Shown: positions 1 to 6,106, numbered from the stretch's first letter. The stretch is 8,324 nucleotides of DNA from Euryarchaeota archaeon UBA229 (GCA_002505355.1 DAUW01000082.1:8525-16848), one strand, 5' to 3'. Numbers and translations: made by a program. Notes: generated by a model not told the origin, from the sequence alone.

Positions 1-42
1 AGTAGGAAAAACCTTTGAAAACGAGGACCTGCTAGAATCATC

Positions 43-429
43 ATGGCAGAAGTAGAGATAATCAACAGTCAAGCGATAGGCAGGGGCGCCATTGCAGGTT
101 TGACTGGTATACTTGGTCTGTACATGACAGCAGCAATGTGGGCTGAGTTCAACGATGCACTGGGTTTCTTTTTTGGCCCAAGTTTGGGAATAATAATCGG
201 TACCATAATTTTTCTAATTTATCAGGACCGGAAAAATGTCAAAGAATTTTCTATGAACAAGAACTATAGCAAATCAGAAAGAACCGAGCTGGTCAAAGGC
301 CCCGACGGAAGATACTCACAGGTTGAATCTAACATCGAAAAAGGCCGCAACCCGGTTATGTTTATCGCTATGCTGTATTTTACTATCGTGCTAATCAGCG
401 AAATTTCGTGGTCTGATCTAATTTTTTGA
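43..429 (+). CDS. Small three-helix membrane protein of unknown function
   Basis: A 128-residue protein that I do not recognise from any named family. Three hydrophobic stretches are visible: residues about 16-34, 41-60 and 104-122. Between the second and third lies a hydrophilic loop (about 61-103) rich in Lys, Arg and Glu. By the positive-inside rule this loop should be cytoplasmic, which would also put the short N-terminus inside. There is no signal peptide with a cleavage site, no cysteine and no obvious catalytic motif. It is the first gene of a same-strand cluster that ends with an NfeD-like protein and a flotillin, so a role in that membrane system is possible but is inferred from position only. 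The ATG is the first good start; a GAGGA at 23-27 is rather far upstream to be a convincing ribosome binding site. The stop codon overlaps the ribosome binding site of the next gene. Confidence 0.72.
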   Translation: MAEVEIINSQAIGRGAIAGLTGILGLYMTAAMWAEFNDALGFFFGPSLGIIIGTIIFLIYQDRKNVKEFSMNKNYSKSERTELVKGPDGRYSQVESNIEKGRNPVMFIAMLYFTIVLISEISWSDLIF

Positions 430-432
430 GGT
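428..432 (+). promoter_or_regulatory. Ribosome binding site GAGGT deciding the TTG start at 439
   Basis: GAGGT complements the archaeal anti-Shine-Dalgarno sequence and lies six bases before TTG 439. It overlaps the TGA stop (427-429) of the 128-aa gene, so terminating ribosomes sit on the next gene's initiation site. This supports the rare TTG start, since no ATG or GTG lies nearby in that frame. Confidence 0.55.
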
Positions 433-438
433 AGTACA

Positions 439-699
439 TTGGCAAATTTACTCGACATCTTTGTGATGAAACAAAGAGCGCTCGATGTCGATGACCAAAA
501 CGCACGAACCGTGTTTTGGGTTATGTTTGAAAAATTATCTATTATACTATGCCTAGTTATTATCTTCGCAGGGACACTCGCTCTAAACTTGCCGTGGTGG
601 GCGGTAGGGGCGATTATTGGATTTTCGCTCGGCCCTGTGGTATACGGGCATTATTATTTCATTTACATACGCCCAGTATTGAAAAGACGGGAAGGTTGA
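439..699 (+). CDS. Small two-helix membrane protein of unknown function (TTG start)
   Basis: An 86-residue protein with no family that I recognise. A hydrophilic N-terminus (about 1-30, with a mixed-charge stretch KQRALDVDDQNAR) is followed by two transmembrane helices at about 33-50 and 52-76, joined by a very short turn containing NLPWW. The C-terminus is a basic tail ending KRREG, so both ends are probably cytoplasmic. The second helix carries GFSLGP, reminiscent of GFFFGP at the start of helix 2 in the preceding gene. It begins at TTG, supported by GAGGT six bases upstream, only nine bases after the preceding stop codon, so the two are almost certainly co-translated. Real coding is supported by this tight junction and by a membrane protein composition without interruption. 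Function is unknown; partnership with the NfeD-like protein and flotillin downstream is inferred from position. Confidence 0.68.
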   Translation: MANLLDIFVMKQRALDVDDQNARTVFWVMFEKLSIILCLVIIFAGTLALNLPWWAVGAIIGFSLGPVVYGHYYFIYIRPVLKRREG

Positions 700-725
700 T
701 GAGTGAGCGGTTTCTGTGGTAGATT

Positions 726-730
726 GGTGA
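726..730 (+). promoter_or_regulatory. Ribosome binding site GGTGA for the NfeD-like gene
   Basis: GGTGA matches the archaeal Shine-Dalgarno core and ends four bases before ATG 735, which fixes that start codon. It also shows that the host uses AGGTGA-type sites. Confidence 0.6.
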
Positions 731-734
731 AGAG

Positions 735-1328
735 ATGGGTTTGATTGGCGATTTTCTAGAATTGATTGGTCTTGGAGGCATTACAGGTGTCGATATATTA
801 TTCGCCGCAATGGCCATTGTTGGCACATTCCTGTTTATCATTTACTTTTTGCTGGTACTAATCGGAGATTTCACTGGTGGCATGTTTGACTTTGAGATGG
901 ATGCAGACGGAATTTTCCACCTTTTTACCATTCAAGGTCTGTTAAGCTTCATCATGATGTTCGGAATCTTTGGACTATCCGTTTCCCAAGCGGACCAAAA
1001 TGCCTTCATTGCAATAATCGCTGGGACTATCGCCGGCACATTCTCTATGTACATCGTTGGTAAGGTCTTTCAAATGATGGCCAGCCTTGAGAAAGACAAT
1101 ACAGTTGAACACGCCCAAGCAATTGGAGCCAGAGGCACTGTCTATCGAACCATACAACCCGGTAAAATGGGTGAGGTACAGGTGGAGTATCAAGGTGCGT
1201 TAAGGACAGAGACTGCAGTAGCAAAAGATGAAACTTTAAGATTGGAGACTGGGAAATTCGTTGAGGTTGTTGATGTAATAACGGAGCGACTGATAGTCGT
1301 GCCATTAAATATTAACAATGACGATTAA
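735..1328 (+). CDS. NfeD/YuaF/YqiJ-like membrane protein with C-terminal OB-fold
   Basis: A 197-residue protein with three transmembrane helices (about 19-43, 63-86 and 90-112) and a soluble C-terminal domain (about 129-191). The C-terminal domain reads as the NfeD-type beta-barrel (OB-fold): the entry GARGTVYRTIQPGKMGEVQV, then alternating strands ending in VEVVDVITERLIVVPL. The protein lacks the ClpP-like serine protease domain of long NfeD proteins, so it belongs to the short, membrane-anchored class. In bacteria such proteins (B. subtilis YuaF, E. coli YqiJ) are encoded next to a flotillin and act with it in membrane microdomains. Here a flotillin gene follows directly, which strongly supports the assignment. 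The start at ATG 735 is supported by GGTGA at 726-730. No catalytic residues are expected; the OB-fold presumably mediates protein contacts. Confidence 0.82.
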   Translation: MGLIGDFLELIGLGGITGVDILFAAMAIVGTFLFIIYFLLVLIGDFTGGMFDFEMDADGIFHLFTIQGLLSFIMMFGIFGLSVSQADQNAFIAIIAGTIAGTFSMYIVGKVFQMMASLEKDNTVEHAQAIGARGTVYRTIQPGKMGEVQVEYQGALRTETAVAKDETLRLETGKFVEVVDVITERLIVVPLNINNDD

Positions 1329-1398
1329 CTTATCCTGCCCTAAAATGTATTGAAATTGCGGGGTGAATCCTCTTATAGGGGTTCGATTTGGTATCGAC

Positions 1399-2784
1399 AT
1401 GGTCGCAGAAGCGTTAGCGTTGATTGGTGTTGCTCTACTAGTATTCGTATTATTGGTGACGATATATGTCGCAACATCAAGGTATAAACTGGCCCCATCC
1501 GATCAAATCCTAGTTGTTTATGGTAACGTCAAGGATAAAGGATCTGCTGCGTGTTACCACGGCGGTGGGAAAATCGTCTGGCCGTTAATCCAGCACTTCG
1601 CTTACTTAGACCTCAAACCTATGACCATTTCAATCGACTTGGAGCACGCATTGTCCCAACAAAACATCAGAATTAACGTTCCATCTACCTTTACCATCGG
1701 TATTTCTACCCAGCCATCCGTAATGCAGAATGCTGCTGAGCGTCTTTTGGGACTGGGACAAGCGCAAATTGAGGATATGGCAAAAGAAATTATTTTTGGA
1801 CAATTACGTTTGACCGTTGCCTCGCTAACCATTGAGCAAATAAATCAAGACAGAGAGGCCTTTTTAGAAAGAGTCTCGACTAACGTCGACACTGAACTAC
1901 ACAAGATCGGTCTTTACCTAATCAACGTTAACATCACAGATATTACTGATGAAGCTGACTACATCGCATCTATCGGTGCTAAAGCAGCTGCAGTCGCAAT
2001 TGCAGATGCAACCGTCGACCGAGCAGAAGCTGCTCGTGATGGTGCTGTCGGTAAGGCTGCAGCAGACCGAGACCGAGAGATCGAGGTAGCAAAAGCTGAG
2101 GCAGAGGCATCTAAAGGTCAAAAAGCTGCTGAAGCGGACAAGCGTGTTTTCGTACAACAACAAGAAGCACTAGCGGTTGAGGGTGAGAACGTCTCCCGTG
2201 CCGACATTGCTGCCTACAACGCCGACCTTGCCGAGCGTGAAGCGGAAGCACTACAACGTTCTGAAGTCGCAAGACGAAGAGCCCAGTCTGAAATTGAAAG
2301 AGCACAGTATGAACTTGAGGGTGAAAGACTCCGTGCTGAGGAAATTGCTCGTGAAGAAGTCTCAAAGCAACAAATAGAAATCGCTGCTGAAGCTGAGGCG
2401 GAGCGACAACGCAGAATCGCCAAAGGTCAAGCAGACGCCATCCTTGCTCGCTACAATGCTGAAGCTGAGGGAACAAGAGCAGTTCTTGAAGCTAAAGCCG
2501 CTGGTTACCAGTCCCTTGTCAGCAGTGCTGGTGGGGATGCAAAAGCGGCTGCTACCTTACTAATGGTTGAAAAGATCGAAGAAATTGTGGCCCGGCAAAC
2601 TGAAGCAATTGCAAACCTGAAGATAGACAAGATTACTGTCTGGGACTCTGGTAACGGAGGCGAAGGTGGCAGTACGGCAAACTTCGTATCTTCATTAATC
2701 AAGTCACTACCGCCAGTGCATGATGTTGCTAAGATGGCTGGAGTCGACCTTCCAGATTACCTAGGTAGTATGAAAGAAGAATAA
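1399..2784 (+). CDS. Flotillin-like SPFH domain membrane scaffold protein
   Basis: A 461-residue flotillin (FloT/YuaG/YqiK type), a membrane-domain scaffold that oligomerises on the cytoplasmic face. From ATG 1399 the order is: N-terminal membrane helix (about 5-25); the family's opening motif RYKLAPSDQILVVYG; an SPFH domain to about residue 190, including LINVNITDITDEADYIASIG; a long Ala/Glu/Arg-rich coiled coil (about 190-380) with repeated AEAEA patterns; and a flotillin C-terminus with KITVWDSG near 411-418. Length and order match bacterial flotillins. An in-frame GTG at 1363 would add 12 residues. I prefer ATG 1399 because it puts the membrane helix directly at the N-terminus, as in FloT, and because GGGGTGA overlaps the GTG rather than preceding it; the choice is not certain. 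It follows the NfeD-like partner gene by 34-70 bases and probably shares its transcript. Flotillins are thought to organise membrane domains and affect fluidity and assembly of membrane complexes. Confidence 0.9.
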   Translation: MVAEALALIGVALLVFVLLVTIYVATSRYKLAPSDQILVVYGNVKDKGSAACYHGGGKIVWPLIQHFAYLDLKPMTISIDLEHALSQQNIRINVPSTFTIGISTQPSVMQNAAERLLGLGQAQIEDMAKEIIFGQLRLTVASLTIEQINQDREAFLERVSTNVDTELHKIGLYLINVNITDITDEADYIASIGAKAAAVAIADATVDRAEAARDGAVGKAAADRDREIEVAKAEAEASKGQKAAEADKRVFVQQQEALAVEGENVSRADIAAYNADLAEREAEALQRSEVARRRAQSEIERAQYELEGERLRAEEIAREEVSKQQIEIAAEAEAERQRRIAKGQADAILARYNAEAEGTRAVLEAKAAGYQSLVSSAGGDAKAAATLLMVEKIEEIVARQTEAIANLKIDKITVWDSGNGGEGGSTANFVSSLIKSLPPVHDVAKMAGVDLPDYLGSMKEE

Positions 2785-2872
2785 TCTGTGCCTACCACAG
2801 TGGTTGATTAATCACCCAACAATGGTATGTTTGACCACATTATTCAAGGACTGCGCCAAATGAGTTTTGGCT
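2785..2872. promoter_or_regulatory. Intergenic region with two adjacent dyads before fhs
   Basis: This 88-base gap separates the flotillin cluster from fhs and probably carries the promoter of the fhs-pelA group. It contains a short hairpin CTGTG-CCTAC-CACAG (2786-2800). Directly after it comes an 18-base near-perfect inverted repeat, TGGTTGATTAATCACCCA (2801-2818), whose core TGATTAATCA is a perfect palindrome and which has one mismatched pair. The arrangement fits an operator for a dimeric regulator, or an end-of-transcript structure for the flotillin message. There is no clear poly-T terminator. An AT-rich ATTATTC at 2839-2845 could serve as a weak TATA-like element, but this is not a firm call. 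Confidence 0.4.
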
Positions 2873-4588
2873 ATGCCTACCGACCTTGAGATAGCCAGTG
2901 CCGCAACTCTCGAACCAATTGAAGCGATTGCTTGGAAACTTGGAATTGCTGCCACAGAGATAATGCCGATGGGGCGCAGCGTCGCAAAGATCACCTGGGA
3001 TGCATGCAAAACAAGAATGAAAAAAGCCCAAGGCAGCCTAGTACTGGTCACTTCGGTAAACCCAACGCCATTTGGCGAAGGAAAAACCGTTACCACGATT
3101 GGTTTGACTCAGGCGCTATGTCGTATCGGACAATCCGCTACCTGCGTAATTAGAGAACCATCAATGGGTCCTGTATTCGGCATCAAAGGGGGCGCTGCGG
3201 GAGGAGGCTACTCTCAAGTTCTACCGATGGAGGATATTAATCTCCACTTCACCGGTGACTTACACGCTGTAACCTCTGCGCACAACCTGTTATCAGCGCT
3301 CATTGACAACCACATCAAACATGGCAATGAATCAAAATTAGACGCAACCAAAATAAGTTGGCCACGCGTTGTTGACATGAATGACCGAGCACTACGAGAT
3401 GTTGTTGTTGGTATGGGTGGTACGGCAAATGGCCATCTGAGACAAGAACGCTTTGACATCACCGCAGCAAGCGAGGTAATGGCTATTCTAGTGTTAGCAA
3501 ACGATTACGCCGATCTAAAAGAACGGTTAGGACAAATTGTTATTGGAGAATCCATGGATGGCAACCCTGTCAAAGCCACAGATATACAGGCAGAAGGTGC
3601 TATGTCATTACTTCTAAGGGACGCTTTTTTACCCAACTTAGTACAGACCCTCGAAGGTAATCCGGCTTTTATCCACGGTGGTCCATTCGCCAATATCGCC
3701 CACGGTAATTCTAGCATAATTGCCGACAAACTTGCCCTAAGTGCCGCTGATATCGTCGTAACAGAGGCAGGATTTGGGTCAGATATGGGTGCTGAAAAAT
3801 TCATGCACATCAAAGCTGCAACCTCTGGAAAAGGTCCGGATTGTGTTGTAATGAATGTGACAATTCGCTCAATGAAACTTCACGGTGGGGCTTTTGGCAA
3901 CAGGGGCGGTTATCGACCAAGTAAGGAAGAACTCGAGGCGGAGAATGTCGAAGCGGTTGCTACTGGTGCAGCAACAAACCTTGACCGCCACATCAGAAAT
4001 ATGGCAGGGTTTGGCATGCCAGTTATCGTTTCTATTAACAAATTCATCTCAGACACTGATGCAGAAATTAAGGCACTATCTGACGCTGCACACGCTAGCG
4101 GAGCACATGCCGTTACCATTACGGAAGTACACGGCAAAGGTGGTGCAGGAGGCGAAGATTTAGCGACAGCAGTAGTGAAGGCTGTCCAAGACCATGTTGC
4201 GGCTGGCCGACCATTTACCCCCTTGTTCCTTCCCGATGCACCGGTAATGGAGAAAGTTGAAGCAATAGCAACTAGAATGTACAAAGCGAGTAAGGTTACG
4301 GTAGAAGCCAGTGCAAAGAAGCAACTTGACAAAATCAACTCTTGGGGCTACGGCAATCTACCCGTTTGTATGGCCAAGACGCAATATTCATTTTCTCATG
4401 ATGCTAGTAAATTAGGCGCACCTAGTGATTTCACTTTACCAATCAGGGAATTCAGGCTCAACTCTGGAGCAGGCTTTATTGTGGCTATTCTTGGTAATAT
4501 GATGACTATGCCAGGTCTGCCAAAACGTCCCGCTGCAATCGATATGGATATGGATGATGACGGGCATCAAACCGGTGTCTTTGGGTGA
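2873..4588 (+). CDS. fhs: Formate-tetrahydrofolate ligase
   Basis: A 571-residue formate-tetrahydrofolate ligase (10-formyl-THF synthetase, EC 6.3.4.3), which joins formate to tetrahydrofolate using ATP and feeds purine, methionine and serine metabolism. Diagnostic features are the family start MPTDLEIA, the phosphate-binding loop PTPFGEGKT (residues 64-72), the signature region REPSMGPVFGIKGGAAGGGY beginning near residue 94, EAGFGSDMGAEKF further on, and the C-terminal GNMMTMPGLPKRPAA. Length is close to the usual 555-560 residues and both ends are complete. ATG 2873 is chosen over an in-frame TTG six bases upstream because the family begins M-x-TD-[IL]-EIA. This folate-dependent enzyme is typical of bacteria and present in some archaea; descent by transfer from bacteria is likely but cannot be shown without a tree. 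Its stop codon lies inside the ribosome binding site of pelA. The acidic MDMDMDDDG near the C-terminus comes from a short GATATG repeat in the DNA. Confidence 0.95.
   Translation: MPTDLEIASAATLEPIEAIAWKLGIAATEIMPMGRSVAKITWDACKTRMKKAQGSLVLVTSVNPTPFGEGKTVTTIGLTQALCRIGQSATCVIREPSMGPVFGIKGGAAGGGYSQVLPMEDINLHFTGDLHAVTSAHNLLSALIDNHIKHGNESKLDATKISWPRVVDMNDRALRDVVVGMGGTANGHLRQERFDITAASEVMAILVLANDYADLKERLGQIVIGESMDGNPVKATDIQAEGAMSLLLRDAFLPNLVQTLEGNPAFIHGGPFANIAHGNSSIIADKLALSAADIVVTEAGFGSDMGAEKFMHIKAATSGKGPDCVVMNVTIRSMKLHGGAFGNRGGYRPSKEELEAENVEAVATGAATNLDRHIRNMAGFGMPVIVSINKFISDTDAEIKALSDAAHASGAHAVTITEVHGKGGAGGEDLATAVVKAVQDHVAAGRPFTPLFLPDAPVMEKVEAIATRMYKASKVTVEASAKKQLDKINSWGYGNLPVCMAKTQYSFSHDASKLGAPSDFTLPIREFRLNSGAGFIVAILGNMMTMPGLPKRPAAIDMDMDDDGHQTGVFG
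4583..4588 (+). promoter_or_regulatory. Ribosome binding site GGGTGA of pelA, overlapping the fhs stop
   Basis: GGGTGA ends four bases before ATG 4593 and contains the TGA stop codon of fhs (4586-4588). It identifies 4593 as the pelA start rather than the longer in-frame ATG at 4554, and indicates translational coupling with fhs. Confidence 0.6.
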
Positions 4589-4592
4589 GTTG

Positions 4593-5657
4593 ATGCAGGT
4601 ACTCAAGCGTGAGTCAATGCTTTGGCGATTGCGGATTACCACCGATGATGATTTGTGGTCATTAGCTAGACTAGCGCGTCGAGGCATGTCGATTGGCATG
4701 CTTGGAGAGCGTCGTGATCAGACCACCGCTGGAGAAGAGGGTGGCAGAGCAAAAGCAGCAGAAAGAAAAAAGATGTGGATTAGACTTAGAATTGAGAATA
4801 CTGAATACCAATCATTCAGTGATGTCGCTCGTGTTCACGGAATAATAGAAGAGGCGAAGATCGATATTGGCAGTCACCACACGCATATCATTAGTGTTGG
4901 TGATGAAGTTGAACTTTCCTGTCAGGTTCCGTTTCTGGATACTGATGAACAACTCCTGCAACAAGCAGTTGATGCTGCTAAGCAAGTTCAAATTGCCTTG
5001 GCGGCAGTTGAAAACGATGAGGTTATACTATTCCACATAACTCCTCGCGGGCTAAGGGAATCGACAACTTGGACTATGCGGGGAGGTGGCAAAAGAATCG
5101 ACATTAAGCAGTCAACTGGTGTCGCAAAACAATTTCGCGAACGAGTTATGAGAGAGTTAACTGATTCACTCAGCGATGACACACCACTAATTTTGTGTGG
5201 ACCTGGACATGCCAGGGATGTCTTAATTACAGAATTGCGTAATATTGGGCAAACTCGACTCATGTCATCAGTTGGCACATCAATGTCAGGTCGAGCTGGC
5301 GCCAACGAAGTTTTGCGAGAAAATCTTGCGGGTAGCATTTTGGAAAATTATGCTATAAGTAAAGAAATTAGTATTTTAGAGGAGGCATGGCGACGAGTAT
5401 CGACTAATGGTGCAGTAGCATATGGCAATGAAGAGATTGACAAAGCGTTGAATGAAGGCGCAATCGAAACGATGCTGATATCTGCTGACCTGCTTAGAGA
5501 CGAAGAAGCAACTATTGGCGGTAAAACATGGCAAGCTTGGTCAGCATCGCTTGCAGATTATGGCGGAGAATTAATTCAGTGCTCAACCGACCACGATTCA
5601 GGGCAGCAGTTAATGGGCATAGGTGGAGCAGTAGCACTGTTAAGGTTCAAAATTTAG
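4593..5657 (+). CDS. pelA: Pelota/Dom34 mRNA surveillance and ribosome rescue factor
   Basis: A 354-residue archaeal Pelota, a relative of release factor eRF1. With aEF1A (and ABCE1) it recognises stalled ribosomes with an empty A site and splits them; it acts in the cytoplasm. Three eRF1-like domains are visible: domain 1 at about 1-125 (the Sm-like fold, containing TTDDDLWSLARL and GDEVELSC), domain 2 at about 130-250 (VILFHITPRGL, LILCGPGHARD, GRAGANEVLRE), and domain 3 at about 252-352 (YGNEEIDKALNEGAIETML, ADYGGELI, then SGQQLMGIGGAVALLRF). Domain 2 has no GGQ peptide-release motif, as expected for Pelota rather than a release factor. The length matches the family. The start at ATG 4593 is chosen for its ribosome binding site and because the upstream extension to 4554 would overlap fhs. 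It lies four bases after fhs and eight before the next gene, so all three are probably one operon. Confidence 0.95.
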   Translation: MQVLKRESMLWRLRITTDDDLWSLARLARRGMSIGMLGERRDQTTAGEEGGRAKAAERKKMWIRLRIENTEYQSFSDVARVHGIIEEAKIDIGSHHTHIISVGDEVELSCQVPFLDTDEQLLQQAVDAAKQVQIALAAVENDEVILFHITPRGLRESTTWTMRGGGKRIDIKQSTGVAKQFRERVMRELTDSLSDDTPLILCGPGHARDVLITELRNIGQTRLMSSVGTSMSGRAGANEVLRENLAGSILENYAISKEISILEEAWRRVSTNGAVAYGNEEIDKALNEGAIETMLISADLLRDEEATIGGKTWQAWSASLADYGGELIQCSTDHDSGQQLMGIGGAVALLRFKI

Positions 5658-5662
5658 GTGAT
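5656..5662 (+). promoter_or_regulatory. Ribosome binding site AGGTGAT of the 105-aa gene
   Basis: AGGTGAT is a full-length match to the archaeal anti-Shine-Dalgarno complement, ends three bases before ATG 5666, and overlaps the pelA TAG stop (5655-5657). It fixes the start of the small gene and argues that this gene is truly translated. Confidence 0.65.
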
Positions 5663-5665
5663 GTT

Positions 5666-5983
5666 ATGAAAATAATTCGGTTTAGTGAATTCCAACAGAA
5701 TAATGACCTAGCAGCACTAGATGGCGCTAGGTGGTTAATCATCCATCATCAAGAACTAGATAGGGCCGCTGCGGTGTTATTTCACAGCGAACTATTGGAT
5801 ATCCTAGTTGGGGTTGACCACAGAGGTGCTAAAATCCTAGATGGTTTATGGCAAAGAGCAGTTCACCTAATTCTGGCCGATTCAAAACATGAGTTGACCG
5901 ATGAGCAAGAGATTGTGCGTCGCACTGGGATCAACAAAGTTGTGCTTGATTCGATTAATGAAATTGAAGATTATTGCTATTGA
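5666..5983 (+). CDS. Conserved-looking small soluble protein of unknown function
   Basis: A 105-residue protein that I do not recognise. It is soluble, with no signal or membrane segment. Its composition suggests mostly helices: about 14-47 (including ARWLIIHHQELDRAAAVLFH), 53-72 (RGAKILDGLWQRAVHLILAD), and 77-104 with a Glu-rich stretch. There is a histidine-rich patch (HH at 27-28, then His40, His52, His67, His75) and one Cys near the C-terminus (DYCY), but no recognisable metal motif. ATG 5666 is chosen because a perfect AGGTGAT precedes it by three bases; the frame stays open upstream to 5528, but that stretch overlaps pelA and is a shadow. Position directly behind pelA with an overlapping ribosome binding site suggests co-expression, perhaps a role in ribosome rescue or RNA metabolism, which is inference only. 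Confidence 0.7.
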   Translation: MKIIRFSEFQQNNDLAALDGARWLIIHHQELDRAAAVLFHSELLDILVGVDHRGAKILDGLWQRAVHLILADSKHELTDEQEIVRRTGINKVVLDSINEIEDYCY

Positions 5984-5985
5984 GA

Positions 5986-6062
5986 TGGTGGGTCCGGAGG
6001 GAATTGAACCCTCGATCTTCGCCTTGTAAGGGCGACGTCATAAACCCCTAGACCACAGACCC
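5986..6062 (-). tRNA. tRNA-Val (anticodon UAC), CCA encoded
   Basis: On the - strand the sequence folds into a full cloverleaf. The acceptor stem GGGTCTG pairs with CGGACCC (one U-G pair), followed by T8, G9 and a D arm GTC...GAC with GGGG in the loop. The anticodon stem TCGCC/GGCGA carries loop CTTACAA, so the anticodon is TAC, reading GUA and other valine codons ending in A or G. A five-base variable loop AGATC and a T arm GAGGG-TTCAATT-CCCTC follow. Position 73 is A, as expected for valine, and CCA follows it in the DNA at 5986-5988. Without CCA the gene is 74 bases (5989-6062). No intron is seen. The 3' end lies two bases from the stop of the convergent 105-aa gene. A weak TATA-like TTCAATAAT (- strand, within 6079-6090) lies about 20-28 bases upstream. 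Confidence 0.96.
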
Positions 6063-6094
6063 GAGTCCTCCTGTGGCCACTCATTATTGAATGC

Positions 6095-6106
6095 AACGCA
6101 TGCGTT
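6095..6106. promoter_or_regulatory. 12-bp perfect palindrome between divergent tRNA-Val and pncC
   Basis: AACGCATGCGTT is its own reverse complement. It lies 33 bases upstream of the tRNA 5' end and 34 bases before the pncC start, almost exactly midway in the 78-base divergent region. The symmetry and central position fit a dimeric regulator site shared by both promoters, but a chance palindrome is possible. Confidence 0.3.

Noticed and set aside
1..42. Possible promoter or end of an upstream gene at the window edge
   Set aside because: No convincing TATA/BRE element or coding frame can be made out in 42 bases.
2111..2476. Long open frames on the - strand under the flotillin coiled coil
   Set aside because: They arise from the biased Ala/Glu/Arg codons of the coiled coil; the translations are Leu/Gln/His- or Ser-rich low-complexity sequence with no family resemblance.
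1990..2500. Apparent repeats in the flotillin DNA (gctgaagctgag-like units)
   Set aside because: These reflect the AEAEA coiled-coil protein pattern, not a tandem DNA repeat of constant unit length.
3910..4338. 142-residue - strand frame opposite fhs
   Set aside because: It lies wholly opposite conserved fhs sequence and reads as a Ser/Ala-rich shadow.
4554..4592. Longer pelA start at ATG 4554
   Set aside because: It would overlap the fhs coding end, the added residues do not resemble Pelota N-termini, and a GGGTGA site supports 4593.
5377..5404. Strong AGAGGAGG followed by ATG at 5387 within pelA
   Set aside because: The frame it opens ends after six codons, and it lies inside the clearly coding third domain of Pelota.
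5528..5665. Upstream extension of the 105-aa gene
   Set aside because: This stretch is an alternative frame inside pelA; the perfect AGGTGAT site places the start at 5666.
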